Assembly: GCA_002344135.1 (NCBI GenBank) | Contig: DDTO01000002.1 | Location: 112,794 to 176,793 of the forward strand | Reading direction: 5' to 3' | Source: Chthonomonas sp. UBA2362 | GTDB taxonomy: Bacteria > Armatimonadota > Fimbriimonadia > Fimbriimonadales > Fimbriimonadaceae | Length of the DNA: 64,000 nt | Part shown: piece after piece, positions 8,372 through 16,650 of the stretch | Numbering within the stretch: the stretch's first letter is position 1 | Layout: each line of letters opens with the position of its first letter | Translations under genes and position numbers: made by a program | Notes under the pieces: generated by a model | What the model was told of the DNA's origin: nothing | Databases searched by the model: none | Seen by the model: only the letters and a program-made list of their open reading frames with translations

Positions 8372-9361
8372 ATGGCGAATCTGCGGATGGGGCTGGTGGG
8401 TTGCGGTTTCATGGGGCGGATGCACGGCAACGTGTACCGGATGCTGGACAAGGCGGACCTGGTCGCCGCCACCGATCGAAGCTCCGAGCGCCTCTCCCGA
8501 TACGCCCAAGAGATGGGTTGCGAATCCGAGCCCTCCCTCGAGGCTCTCCTCGCCCGAGAGGACATCGACGCCATCGACGTCTGCCTGCCGACCTATCTCC
8601 ACAAAGAAGCGACTCTCGCCGCCGCCCGCGCGGGCAAGCACGTCGTCTGCGAGAAGCCGATGGCCCTGAACGCGGCCGACGCGGAGGCGATGATCGAGGC
8701 CGCGCGGGAGGCCGGGGTGCGGCTGATGATCGCCCACTGCATCCGCTTCTGGCCCGAGTACGCCCTTCTCAAGCAGATCGTCGACGACCGGCGCTACGGG
8801 CGGCTCCTCTCGATCAACCTCACCCGCTACGGCGAGTTTCCGAGCTGGTCGAGCGAGAACTGGCTGGCCGACGAGAGCAAGGCCGGCGGGGGCGTGCTCG
8901 ACATGCACATCCACGACACCGACTTTGTCCTCTACCTGCTCGGCGAGCCCGAGTCGATGGCGTCCTGGGGCACGCTGGACGACCGAGGCCCCTCTCACGT
9001 CTTCACCACGATGCGCTATCGCGGATGCGTCGCCCACCTGGAAGGCGGCTGGAACCTGCCGCCGAAAACCCCCTTCAAGATGGCCTTCCGCGCGATCTTC
9101 GAGCAGGGAGGCGCGATCATGGACGGCGGCCCGATGACGATCTATCCGGCCGATGGCGAGCCGTTTAGCCCCGAGTTCGAGCAGATGGAGGCCTCCGGCG
9201 GAGGCAACGTCTCCAGCCTCGGCGGGTACTACCACGAGCTCCGCGACTTCGTAGAGAAGGTGCTCTCCGGACACCCGTTCGAGATCTCGACGCCGGAATC
9301 CTCGCTCCTCTCGCTGAGGACGACGCTCCGCGAGATCGAGCAGATCAAGGCGAACGCCTGA
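8372..9361 (+). CDS. Gfo/Idh/MocA-family NAD(P)-dependent oxidoreductase
   Basis: 329 residues. The N-terminal Rossmann fold begins MGLVGCGFMGRMHGNVYRML (GxGxxG type). It continues with DAIDVCLPTYLHKEATLAAA and GKHVVCEKPMALNAADAEAM, where the EKP lysine is the family's conserved catalytic and nucleotide-contacting residue. The C-terminal alpha/beta domain contains GGGVLDMHIHDTDFVLYLLG, with the usual HDxD-type active-site histidine. Such enzymes oxidise or reduce sugars, inositols and related compounds; the substrate here is not determinable. The start is the ATG at 8372; the much longer open frame upstream overlaps the SdpI-like gene and is spurious. Confidence 0.9.
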   Translation: MANLRMGLVGCGFMGRMHGNVYRMLDKADLVAATDRSSERLSRYAQEMGCESEPSLEALLAREDIDAIDVCLPTYLHKEATLAAARAGKHVVCEKPMALNAADAEAMIEAAREAGVRLMIAHCIRFWPEYALLKQIVDDRRYGRLLSINLTRYGEFPSWSSENWLADESKAGGGVLDMHIHDTDFVLYLLGEPESMASWGTLDDRGPSHVFTTMRYRGCVAHLEGGWNLPPKTPFKMAFRAIFEQGGAIMDGGPMTIYPADGEPFSPEFEQMEASGGGNVSSLGGYYHELRDFVEKVLSGHPFEISTPESSLLSLRTTLREIEQIKANA

Positions 9362-9362
9362 A

Positions 9363-9499
9363 CCCCCTCGTCTCGACGAGGGGGACCTTCGCCGCGAAGC
9401 GCGCGAAGAGGGGGAGTAATAGAAGAGGCTGCACGTATTACTCCCCCTCAGGCACGGGCTTCGCCCGGCCAGTTCCCCCTCGTTAAAACGAGGGGGAGC
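9363..9499. repeat. Palindromic intergenic repeat, copy A
   Basis: It starts right after the stop of the oxidoreductase gene with CCCCCTCGTCTCGACGAG, a self-complementary stretch. After an ACCTTCGCCGCGAAG block comes AGGGGGAGTAATA, then TATTACTCCCCCT as its inverted partner, then GGGCTTCGCCC, and finally a second hairpin CCCCCTCGTTAAAACGAGGG. The whole unit can fold into several stacked hairpins. Two more copies follow within 700 bp. Confidence 0.8.
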
Positions 9500-9629
9500 C
9501 CGGTCACGCCCCGCCGCCGGACGGAGGTCTTCCCGCCGAACGTTCCCATCGGTGGGGCTACGCGCGGTGATGGAAGTCGAAGGAGAGGCTCTGCAACGCT
9601 GAGAAAACCTTCCGGAGGGCGGAGGAATG

Positions 9630-9786
9630 GCTCCCCCTCGTCTCGACGAGGGGGACCTTCGCCGCGACGCAGGAGCGCGCGAAGAGGGGGAGTAATGCGA
9701 GCGGGGTTCCCGGGGACCGTGTATTACTCCCCCTCAGGCACGGGCTTCGCCCGGCCAGTTCCCCCTCGTTAAAACGAGGGGGAGCC
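9630..9786. repeat. Palindromic intergenic repeat, copy B
   Basis: Same order of blocks as copy A, with a small insertion in the CGCCGCGA...GCGCGCGAAG segment and a different central spacer between AGTAAT and GTATTACT. It ends with the same CCCCCTCGTTAAAACGAGGG hairpin. It is flanked on the right by a stretch (ccggtcacgccccgccgccgg) also present after copy A. Confidence 0.8.
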
Positions 9787-9900
9787 CGGTCACGCCCCGC
9801 CGCCGGGCGGAGGTCTTCCCGCCGCACAAGTCATCCGCGGGCTGACCCGCGGTGGCGGTAGGTAGCCGGGGGAGGGTTCGTGCCCCGGATCGAGGCCGCC

Positions 9901-9984
9901 CGCAGCCAGGAGGAAACCTTCCGCAGCCGGGAGGAAAGCTTCCGGAGGGCGGAGGAAAGCTTCCGGAAGGCTGGGCAATGGCTC
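9901..9984. repeat. 21-bp tandem repeats (four copies)
   Basis: Four adjacent 21-bp units start at 9901, 9922, 9943 and 9964, based on CGCAGCCGGGAGGAAAGCTTC. A single related unit lies at 9612-9632. The period matches the unrelated array at 6750-6930. No gene is convincingly encoded here. Confidence 0.7.
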
Positions 9985-10185
9985 CCCCTCGTCCCCGACG
10001 AGGGGGACCTTCGCCGCGAAGCGCGCGAAGAGGAGGAGTAATAGTCCACCCCTTCGCGGGGATCGGCGGATGTCAAGTCGCCATTCATTACTCCCCCTCA
10101 GGCACGGGCTTCGCCCGGCCAGTTCCCCCTCGTCTCGGCGAGGGGGAGTAATCCAAAATCCCCCTCGTCTCGACGAGGGGGAGCC
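9981..10185. repeat. Palindromic intergenic repeat, copy C plus extra hairpin
   Basis: This is the third copy of the family at 9363 and 9630. Here the first hairpin reads CCCCCTCGTCCCCGACGAGG, the centre differs, and the last hairpin is repeated: one ends near 10150 and another perfect one covers 10160-10181 (CCCCCTCGTCTCGACGAGGG). The 834-bp stretch 9362-10195 is thus almost entirely repeats and has no supported gene. Confidence 0.75.
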
Positions 10186-10195
10186 AAGAAGTCGC

Positions 10196-11137
10196 CTACC
10201 CGCCCCGGCGGCGCCCCAGGTTCTGGACGTACACCGCCAAGAGCAGGATGATGCCCTTTAGCCCCAGGCCGATCTTGTCGTCCACCCCGCGCAGGTTCAG
10301 GAGGGTGTCGGTGGAGACGATGAAGAGCGCGCCCACCACCGAGCCGAGCGCGTTGCCGTAGCCTCCGAGCAGCGACGAACCGCCGACGACGACCGCCGCG
10401 ATCGCGTCGAGCTCGTAGGCGAGGGCCGCGCCGGGCTGGCCGTTGTTGGTCCTCGCCGTGAGGAGGAGGGCGGCCACGCCGACACAGAGCCCGTTGAGGG
10501 CATAGGCGCCGATTCGGGTCGCGGCAACCGGCACGCCGGAGAGATGGGCTGCCGATTCGCTGCCGCCGATCGCGTAGATGCGCCGACCGAAGACCGTCTT
10601 GGACAGAAGGAGCGAGGCCAGAGCGAGGAGCCCGAAGAGCACCCACGACGTCATCGGCATGCCCAGCCACGATTCCTTGAACGGGGCGAGGAAGTCGCCC
10701 ACGCCGGAGACGTTGGCGTTCTTGGTGTAGACGAACGCGATGCCGCGGAGGCTGACCATCGCCGCGAGGGTGACGACGAAGGGCTGGAGCCGACTGACGC
10801 TGACGACGGTGCCGACGAGGGCGCCGATCAGCGTGCCGAGCACGAGGACGTAGGCGGCGGTGGGCGCGAGGCCGGCCCCGCTCTTGCCCCACGTGGCGAC
10901 GATGCAGTTCAGCAGGGCGAGGAGCGAACCGACGCTGAGGTCGATGCCGCCGGTGAGGATCACGAAGGTCATCCCGATCGCGAGGACGCCGGGGATGGCG
11001 CACTGGTTGAAGACGTTGCGCAGGTTGTCGGGGACGAAGAAGTTCCGCTCGAGGAAGAGAGCGACCAGGAGGAGGATCGCGAGCCCGGCGAGCCCCTGAT
11101 AGCGCTGGAAGAAGGCGAGGGCGCGCGAGCCCGTCAC
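10196..11137 (-). CDS. RbsC-like sugar ABC transporter permease
   Basis: 313 residues with about eight to ten hydrophobic segments. The signature ILTGGIDLSVGSLLAL and the later DAIAAVVVGGSSLLGGYGNALG are diagnostic for the ribose/xylose/autoinducer-type permeases (BPD_transp_2 family), which work with a sugar-binding protein and a double ATPase. Neither of those partners is present. The gene starts at a GTG 4 nt after the stop of the LivG gene, so it is the last gene of a branched-chain amino acid type transporter operon. Whether it joins that transporter or acts with distant partners is unknown. Confidence 0.85.
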   Translation of the reverse strand: MTGSRALAFFQRYQGLAGLAILLLVALFLERNFFVPDNLRNVFNQCAIPGVLAIGMTFVILTGGIDLSVGSLLALLNCIVATWGKSGAGLAPTAAYVLVLGTLIGALVGTVVSVSRLQPFVVTLAAMVSLRGIAFVYTKNANVSGVGDFLAPFKESWLGMPMTSWVLFGLLALASLLLSKTVFGRRIYAIGGSESAAHLSGVPVAATRIGAYALNGLCVGVAALLLTARTNNGQPGAALAYELDAIAAVVVGGSSLLGGYGNALGSVVGALFIVSTDTLLNLRGVDDKIGLGLKGIILLLAVYVQNLGRRRGG

Positions 11138-11141
11138 CTAG

Positions 11142-11909
11142 TTACACCGCCTCGCCGAGGTAGGCCTCGATCACCTTCGGATCGTTGCGGATCGCCGAGG
11201 GCGGCCCGTAGGCGATCTCTTCGCCGTGGTCGAGCACGACGATCTTCTCGCAAATCCCCATGACGAACTTCATGTCGTGTTCGATGAGGAGGATCGTCTT
11301 GCCGAACTGGTCGCGGATGAGGCGGACGGTCTGGGCGAGGTCTTCCTTCTCGTTGGGGTTCATGCCGGCCGCCGGCTCGTCGAGGAGGAGCAGCTCGGGC
11401 TGGGTCGCCATTGCGCGGGCGATCTCGAGGCGGCGCTGCTTGCCGTAGGGGAGGTCGGCGCTTCGCGTCTGGGCGACGTCGGCGAGATCGAGCACCTCGA
11501 GGAGGTCCATCGCTTCGCGCTCCAGGCGGCTGGTCTCGGTGATGGCGGGCGGGAGATAGGCGAGGGCGCTGGCGAGGCTGGCCTTGTGGCGGAGGAACCC
11601 GCCGATCACGACGTTCTCGAGCACGGTGAGCGCCTGGAAGAGGCGGATGTTCTGGAAGGTCCGGGCGATCCCCATGGCGCAAATGCGGTTCGGAGCCAAG
11701 CCGTTGATGAGCTTCTCGTTGAAGAAAATCTCTCCGCTGGTCGGCCGATAGACGCCGGTGATGAGGTTGAAGCAGGTGGTCTTTCCCGCGCCGTTGGGGC
11801 CGATGAGCCCGAAGAGATCGCCCTTCTCGATGTCGAAGGTGACGTCGTTGACGGCCACGAGGCCCCCGAAGCGGATAGTCGCCCCCTTCAGCGAGAGGAC
11901 GGCGCTCAC
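11142..11909 (-). CDS. livG: Branched-chain amino acid type ABC transporter ATP-binding protein
   Basis: 255 residues. Walker A is GPNGAGKTTC, followed by GVYRPTSGEI and GIARTFQNIRLFQALTVLEN, which is typical of LivG. The signature region is DLPYGKQRRLEIARAMAT and Walker B is LLLLDEPAAGMNPNE, with IEHDMKFVMGICEKIVVLDHG after it. The start is a GTG that overlaps the livM stop by 4 nt (GTGA), so the genes are translationally coupled. The usual second ATPase, LivF, is absent from its expected position downstream, which is occupied by the RbsC-like permease. Confidence 0.93.
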   Translation of the reverse strand: MSAVLSLKGATIRFGGLVAVNDVTFDIEKGDLFGLIGPNGAGKTTCFNLITGVYRPTSGEIFFNEKLINGLAPNRICAMGIARTFQNIRLFQALTVLENVVIGGFLRHKASLASALAYLPPAITETSRLEREAMDLLEVLDLADVAQTRSADLPYGKQRRLEIARAMATQPELLLLDEPAAGMNPNEKEDLAQTVRLIRDQFGKTILLIEHDMKFVMGICEKIVVLDHGEEIAYGPPSAIRNDPKVIEAYLGEAV

Positions 11910-13141
11910 GTGGCGAGCGCCTCCGACTTGGGTTTGATGCGCAGCACCTTCTTCAGCCAGGTCCAGCTGAACTCGTGGTGAGCGAAGACGCCTTCCGGCC
12001 GGATGAGCATGACGATGATGAGAGACCCAGCGAAGATGACCATGCGCAGTTTGCTGCCCTCGAAGGCCTTGTCGTGGAGGGCCGGGATGGCGTTGAGGGC
12101 AAAGGTGAGCCCGAAGGCGACGATCGCCGAGGCCGCCACCGACGCGAAGTAACCCGCGGTCTTCTTGTTCTTGGATCCGTGGTATTCGTTTTGGAACCAG
12201 CGGATGAGCACGACGGCGGCGATGACGCCGATCACGATCGCGAGGAACGTTCCGCCGGTCACCGGCTCCTTGTTTCGCCGCAGGACCTCGGGGAGTGCGA
12301 AGAGCGTGATGGCAGCCAGAGCCGAGCCGGTGATCGAGCCGGTCCCGCCGAGGACGACCATCGTGAGGATGATGAACGAGACGTCCATCGCGAAGGTCGA
12401 GGGGAGGATGCTGGTCTCGTAGTGGGCGAGGAGCGCGCCGGCGGCTCCCGCGAATGCCGAGCCGATCATGAAGGCGGTGACTTTGATCCGGGTGACGTTC
12501 ACCCCCATCGCGAGGCTCGCCACCTCGTCCTCGCGGACCGACAGGAACGCCAGCCCATGAGCCGTTTTGAGCAGGTTTCGGCAGACAGCAATGCACACGA
12601 CAGCCAGTAGCCAGATGAGCCAAAGTTCCCGGATCGCCGGGATCTTGTCGAGCGCATAGGCGCCACCTAAGTTCGGGAAGGTGAAGAACTTGAAGACCCC
12701 GAAGAAACTCACATCGAAGGGTGAGTTGACGACGATGATGCGCACGATCTCCCCGAAGCCGAGAGTGACGATCGCCAGGTAGTCGCCCTTTAGCCTCAGC
12801 GACGGCAATCCGACGACGAGGCCGGCAAGGCTCGCCATGATCGCGCCGGCGAGCATCATCAGCAGAAGCCACACCGGCCCCGGCATCCCGCTGTTCTTCA
12901 AGAACTGGATCGAGAGATACCCGGTGGTATAAGCACCGATCATGTAGAAGGCGGCGTGGCCGATGGAGAACTGACCGGTGATCCCGTTGATGAGGTTCAG
13001 GCTTACGGCGAGCGTGACGTAGAGCCCCGCGAGGGCGATCAGCCGCTGAATGTCGGCACCGAAACCCAGGCTAACCGTTTGGATGAGAAAGCAAAAGCCC
13101 ACCGCGGCCACGATCGAGACGGCGCGCACGCCCCAGTTCAT
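11906..13141 (-). CDS. livM: Branched-chain amino acid type ABC transporter permease LivM
   Basis: 411 residues, on the long side for LivM (commonly 300-420). The motifs LAVSLNLINGITGQFSIGHAAFYMIGAY and LRLKGDYLAIVTLGFGEIVRI are diagnostic of the family. VVLGGTGSITGSALAA is the conserved cytoplasmic coupling region. About ten membrane segments are present. The ATG at 13141 overlaps the livH stop (ATGA). An internal segment near residues 305-345 (FQNEYHGSKNKKTAGYFASV and the following helix) is extra compared with short family members. Confidence 0.93.
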   Translation of the reverse strand: MNWGVRAVSIVAAVGFCFLIQTVSLGFGADIQRLIALAGLYVTLAVSLNLINGITGQFSIGHAAFYMIGAYTTGYLSIQFLKNSGMPGPVWLLLMMLAGAIMASLAGLVVGLPSLRLKGDYLAIVTLGFGEIVRIIVVNSPFDVSFFGVFKFFTFPNLGGAYALDKIPAIRELWLIWLLAVVCIAVCRNLLKTAHGLAFLSVREDEVASLAMGVNVTRIKVTAFMIGSAFAGAAGALLAHYETSILPSTFAMDVSFIILTMVVLGGTGSITGSALAAITLFALPEVLRRNKEPVTGGTFLAIVIGVIAAVVLIRWFQNEYHGSKNKKTAGYFASVAASAIVAFGLTFALNAIPALHDKAFEGSKLRMVIFAGSLIIVMLIRPEGVFAHHEFSWTWLKKVLRIKPKSEALAT

Positions 13142-14316
13142 ACCTTCTCCACCTTCGACGAGCCCAGGAGTCCCCCGGGCTTGAACAGCAGAACCGCGAT
13201 CAGGATGACAAAAGCGATGGCGTCCTTCCACTTGCTGCCATCGGCCCAGACGACGAGCGTTTCGGCGATAGCCAGCACCATCGCTCCGAGAACTGCACCC
13301 GGGATATTACCGATGCCGCCGAGCACGGCGGCGACAAACGCTTTCACCCCGAGCGACACCCCGTAGAAAGTGGTCAGCGGCGTGCCGATGAACGTCGCCT
13401 GCATCATCGCCCCTGCTCCTGCCAGCGCGGAACCAATGATGAAGGTGACGGTCACGATCTTGTCGACGCTGATCCCCATGAGAGAAGCAGTGTCGAAATC
13501 GTGGCTGGCCGCGCGCATCGCCCGTCCCGTTCGCGTGTAGAGAACGAGGTGGCGCAGGATGAGCATGAGAATCAGGGTTGCCCCGAGCATGATCATCTGT
13601 CCTCGAGGCAGCTTGAGTTCGCGCCCACTGGCGGCGATCTCGTCGGTGACCTTCCTCAGGGCCCGCTCCGCTTCTTGCTTGGCATTGCGCAGCGCAATGC
13701 CTTGCGGGCTCAGGTCGAATCGGCTCTTCTCCTTCTCGAGCTGCTTTTCGAAGGCCACGTTCGACTCCTGATACTGCCGCTCCAGTTCTTCCTTTTGGCC
13801 GAGGAGACGGTCGCTGGGACGGCTCAGAGTGATGGTGTAGGCCCCGCGGTAGGGATTCACTCGCTCGTCGATGCTCGGCGGCGGGCTAACCGGGAGAAAC
13901 AGCGCGCCTCCATATTGAAGGAGGAGCGACACGCCGATCGCGGTGATCAGGATCGCGATGCGGGGCTGGCTCCGCATCGGCCGATAGGCGAACCGTTCGA
14001 TGATCACCCCGATGATCGCGCAGATGACCATGCTCGCCAACAGCATGATGAGGAGGTTGAGCCACGACGATTCTCGCTCCAGCGCTTGAAGCGACTGGGG
14101 GCTAAATCCGAGATACCACGCCGTGAAGAGCGCCGTATAGGCGCCCAGCATGAACACCTCCGCATGGGCGAAGTTGATCAGCTTGAGGACGCCATAGACC
14201 ATCGTGTAGCCCAGGGCGACCAAGGCGTAGACCGCTCCAATACCGATGCCCAGCACGAGTTGCTGGGGCAGGGTGTTGAAGTCGACCGCCGCGATGGGGA
14301 GGAGTTGATGGACCAT
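13138..14316 (-). CDS. livH: Branched-chain amino acid type ABC transporter permease LivH with coiled-coil insert
   Basis: 392 residues, against about 290-310 for typical LivH. The core is standard: VYALVALGYTMVYGVLKLIN and FAHAEVFMLGAY near the N-terminus, TGRAMRAASHDFDTASLMGI and KAFVAAVLGGIGNIPGAVLG near the C-terminus. Between the membrane segments ending near residue 140 and starting near 240 lies a long charged insert. Its centre, about residues 168-232, is Glu/Lys/Arg/Gln-rich and likely helical (EELERQYQESNVAFEKQLEK). It is coupled to livM by a 4-nt overlap and lies 51 bp after livK. Confidence is high for the family; the function of the insert is unknown. Confidence 0.92.
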   Translation of the reverse strand: MVHQLLPIAAVDFNTLPQQLVLGIGIGAVYALVALGYTMVYGVLKLINFAHAEVFMLGAYTALFTAWYLGFSPQSLQALERESSWLNLLIMLLASMVICAIIGVIIERFAYRPMRSQPRIAILITAIGVSLLLQYGGALFLPVSPPPSIDERVNPYRGAYTITLSRPSDRLLGQKEELERQYQESNVAFEKQLEKEKSRFDLSPQGIALRNAKQEAERALRKVTDEIAASGRELKLPRGQMIMLGATLILMLILRHLVLYTRTGRAMRAASHDFDTASLMGISVDKIVTVTFIIGSALAGAGAMMQATFIGTPLTTFYGVSLGVKAFVAAVLGGIGNIPGAVLGAMVLAIAETLVVWADGSKWKDAIAFVILIAVLLFKPGGLLGSSKVEKV

Positions 14317-14331
14317 CCGTGGAAGAAAGGC

Positions 14332-14358
14332 CTGCCCGCGTCGGATCGTCGCGGGCAG
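14332..14358 (-). terminator. Hairpin between livK and livH (possible attenuator)
   Basis: A perfect 9-bp stem (CTGCCCGCG with CGCGGGCAG) with a 9-nt loop lies in the 51-bp gap between the binding-protein and permease genes. On the minus strand it is followed by GCCTTTCTTCC. Such partial terminators often keep the binding protein more abundant than the permeases; here that is inferred. Confidence 0.5.
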
Positions 14359-14367
14359 TCAGCGGGA

Positions 14368-15654
14368 TCAAAGGCTGCCGGGTTCGAAGGCTTTGGCGAA
14401 CTTCTGGCCGGTCGAGGTCACCTCGACGACGAGGGCTCGCTTCGGCGGATTTCCGTTGTTGCCTTTGAGGGTGATCATGCCGGAGACGCCCGGGAAGTTC
14501 TCCGTCGCTTCGATCGCATCCGTAAGCGCCTTCGAATCGAGAGCCGACGCCCGCTTTAGCGCATCGCAGACGAGCATCGTCGCGTCGTATCCGAGGGCGC
14601 CCATGGTGGTTGCGGGCTTGCTGTTGTACTTGGCCTGCCACTTGCTCAGGAACTGCTGAACCTCGGGCCGAGCTTCCTCGTTGTTGTAGTGGTTGCAGAA
14701 GAAGCCTCCCACGATCGCGGCGCCGCCGCTCGTGTTGAGTTCCGCGCTGTCCCAGCCGTCACCGCCGAGCATCTTGACGTTCAGCCCGGCTTCCTTTGCC
14801 TGGCGGGCGATCGCCCCCACTTCGGTGAAATAGCCGCTCAGGAACAGTCCGACCGGGGCCTTTTCTTTGATCTGCTGCAATTGGGGTCCGAACTGCTTGT
14901 CCTCGGGGCTGCGATAGAACTGCTCGTCGACGATTTCGCCACCGAGTTCGACGAACTTCTTACGGAAGTTGTCGCTCAGGCCGGTGCTGTAGGGCTGAGC
15001 TTGGTCCGTCATGATCGCCACCTTGCGCAGTCCAAGGTCGTCGTAGGCGAACTTGGCCATGACTGGACCTTGGAAGTCGTCGGTGTAGCAGACTCGAAAC
15101 ACGTTGCTGCCGATGTCGGTGATGTCCACGCGCGTGGCGCCGACCGCGACGATGGGAACGCCCTTGTCGAAGCAGGAGTTCGCCATCTGGAGGGTGATTC
15201 CGCTGGCGACCTCTCCGATGATGCCCAGACAGCCTTCGGCAATAAGCTTGTCGGTAGCGCTTCGGCCTTGCTCGGCTTTGCTCGCGCTGTCCTCGATACG
15301 GAGTTCGATCTTCTTGCCGTTCACTCCGCCAGCCGCGTTGAACTCTTCGACAGCCAAGCGGGCGCCCTTCTCGCAGTCGTCGCCCCAAGGCTTCAGTTCG
15401 CCATTGAGGCTGGCGACGAGGCCGATCTTGATGGTGTCTCCCGAGGCGGTGTTGCCGCTCGCTGTCGGCGCCTTGCGGCTCGACGTGGTTCCGCTCGTGC
15501 CGGAGCTCGCGCCGCTGGTAGTCGATCCGGTCGTCTTGGTATCGCCTCCGGTCGTTCCGCCTTCATCGGTCTTCGGGCCGCAGGCGGGCAATAGGGCGAT
15601 TCCCATCGCGAGTGCGATTAACGACGTCCAGGCCGTCATTCTTCGTGGTTTCAT
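14368..15654 (-). CDS. livK: Branched-chain amino acid type ABC transporter substrate-binding lipoprotein
   Basis: 428 residues. A lipoprotein signal ends at LLPACGPKTDEGG (lipobox LPAC), followed by a Thr/Ser/Gly-rich linker to about residue 70. The mature domain begins IKIGLVASLNGELKPWGDD and contains AVEEFNAAGGVNGKKIELRI, GIIGEVASGITLQMA and GALGYDATMLVCDALKRA. All are typical of the periplasmic-binding fold type I used by Liv transporters. The ATG at 15654 has GGAGAGAGG about 7 nt upstream. The ligand (branched-chain amino acids, amides, urea or other) cannot be told from sequence. Confidence 0.92.
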   Translation of the reverse strand: MKPRRMTAWTSLIALAMGIALLPACGPKTDEGGTTGGDTKTTGSTTSGASSGTSGTTSSRKAPTASGNTASGDTIKIGLVASLNGELKPWGDDCEKGARLAVEEFNAAGGVNGKKIELRIEDSASKAEQGRSATDKLIAEGCLGIIGEVASGITLQMANSCFDKGVPIVAVGATRVDITDIGSNVFRVCYTDDFQGPVMAKFAYDDLGLRKVAIMTDQAQPYSTGLSDNFRKKFVELGGEIVDEQFYRSPEDKQFGPQLQQIKEKAPVGLFLSGYFTEVGAIARQAKEAGLNVKMLGGDGWDSAELNTSGGAAIVGGFFCNHYNNEEARPEVQQFLSKWQAKYNSKPATTMGALGYDATMLVCDALKRASALDSKALTDAIEATENFPGVSGMITLKGNNGNPPKRALVVEVTSTGQKFAKAFEPGSL

Positions 15655-15741
15655 CGTGCACCTCTCTCCAGTGGATGTGGGCGAACAGCCGCCCTTGAAT
15701 CTTGGCGTGAGTATACGCAATGCCGAGGGGACTCGCACCGT

Positions 15742-16326
15742 TCAGCGACGAACCTTGCCCCGCAGCCGGAAGCAGGCCCGACACCGCGCTTCGTAGACTT
15801 CGGTCGCGCCGATGAGGATCACAGGGTCGTCGGCGTGGGCGGGCCGGCCGTCCACGCTTCGGTAGGTGTGGCTGGCGGGTGCGCCGCAACTCATGCAAAT
15901 GGCCCTCAGCTTCACTACTTCGTCGGCGACCGCCATTAGTTCCGGCATAGGCCCGAAGGGGCGTCGACGAAAGTCTTGGTCCAGCCCGGCCAGCACGACC
16001 TCCTTCCCCTTGTCTGCCAGATCGACGGCCAGTTCGGGGAGGCCGTCGGTAAAGAACTGCGCCTCCTCGACGAAGATCGACTCGGTCGCCGGATCGACCG
16101 CTCCTCGAAGTTCGGCCACCGACTTGACGGGGATAGCATCGTGGCGCACCCCCATGTGGGTCACGACCATCGCTTCGTCGAATCGTGTGTCAATGGCTGG
16201 CTTGAAAACCTGCACTTTTCGTCGCGCGTAAAGCGCGCGACGCGCACGTCGGATGAGTTCTTCGCTCTTGCCCGCGAACATGCTGCCGCAGATGACGGTG
16301 ATCGAGCCGAGCTTCTTAGTCGCCAT
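15742..16326 (-). CDS. tdk: Thymidine kinase
   Basis: 194 residues, normal for type II (TK1-like) thymidine kinase of the nucleotide salvage pathway. The P-loop is ICGSMFAGKSEELIRR. IFVEEAQFF holds the catalytic acidic pair and GLDQDFRRRPFGPMPEL is the lasso/thymidine-binding signature. The zinc site is formed by CMSCG and CRAC. Its start lies inside the end of the FmdB-like gene (11-bp overlap), so it is probably part of the minus-strand run above it. An 87-bp gap separates it from livK. Confidence 0.95.
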   Translation of the reverse strand: MATKKLGSITVICGSMFAGKSEELIRRARRALYARRKVQVFKPAIDTRFDEAMVVTHMGVRHDAIPVKSVAELRGAVDPATESIFVEEAQFFTDGLPELAVDLADKGKEVVLAGLDQDFRRRPFGPMPELMAVADEVVKLRAICMSCGAPASHTYRSVDGRPAHADDPVILIGATEVYEARCRACFRLRGKVRR

Positions 16327-16648
16327 CGCCTACTCCTTCGCCGGACATGTCCTCGTCGAACATCTCCTCCATTTCGTCGGCCATATCTTCGTCCATCGCC
16401 TTTCCGAGTTCGCGCACGACGCGTCGCGCCTCGGCTGGGCTATCGGGTTCCCCCATTGCCTCCAGGCGGTCGGCCATTTCGTCGATGCGATCGTCCTCGC
16501 TTCGGAACCGCGCGAAGCGGCTCACGAGGCGCCCGACGTCGGCGCCTCCGCATTTTGGGCAGCGCTCGTCGTCCGGTTCCGCGGTCATGCCGACGAGCGC
16601 CGCGAATCTGGCCCCGCAAGACTGGCAGCGGAACTCGTAGACCGGCAT
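16316..16648 (-). CDS. FmdB-family zinc-ribbon protein
   Basis: 110 residues. It begins MPVYEFRCQSCGARFAALVG and continues with CPKCGGADVGRLVSRFARF, the standard FmdB-type putative regulatory zinc ribbon (two CxxC pairs). The rest is an acidic, helical C-terminal tail rich in Glu, Asp and Met. The start at MPVYEF is chosen by family alignment; the longer frame reads into the ChaN-like gene. It lies 2 nt after the ChaN-like gene. Confidence 0.85.
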   Translation of the reverse strand: MPVYEFRCQSCGARFAALVGMTAEPDDERCPKCGGADVGRLVSRFARFRSEDDRIDEMADRLEAMGEPDSPAEARRVVRELGKAMDEDMADEMEEMFDEDMSGEGVGDGD

Positions 16649-16650
16649 CG

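Noticed and set aside
9363..10185. CRISPR-like array
   Set aside because: The copies are about 137-205 bp, palindromic over their whole length and not separated by equal unique spacers; no cas genes are present.
11910..12872. N-terminal 321 codons of the 576-codon frame ending at 11142
   Set aside because: They are livM read in another frame; the LivG protein begins at the GTG at 11909.
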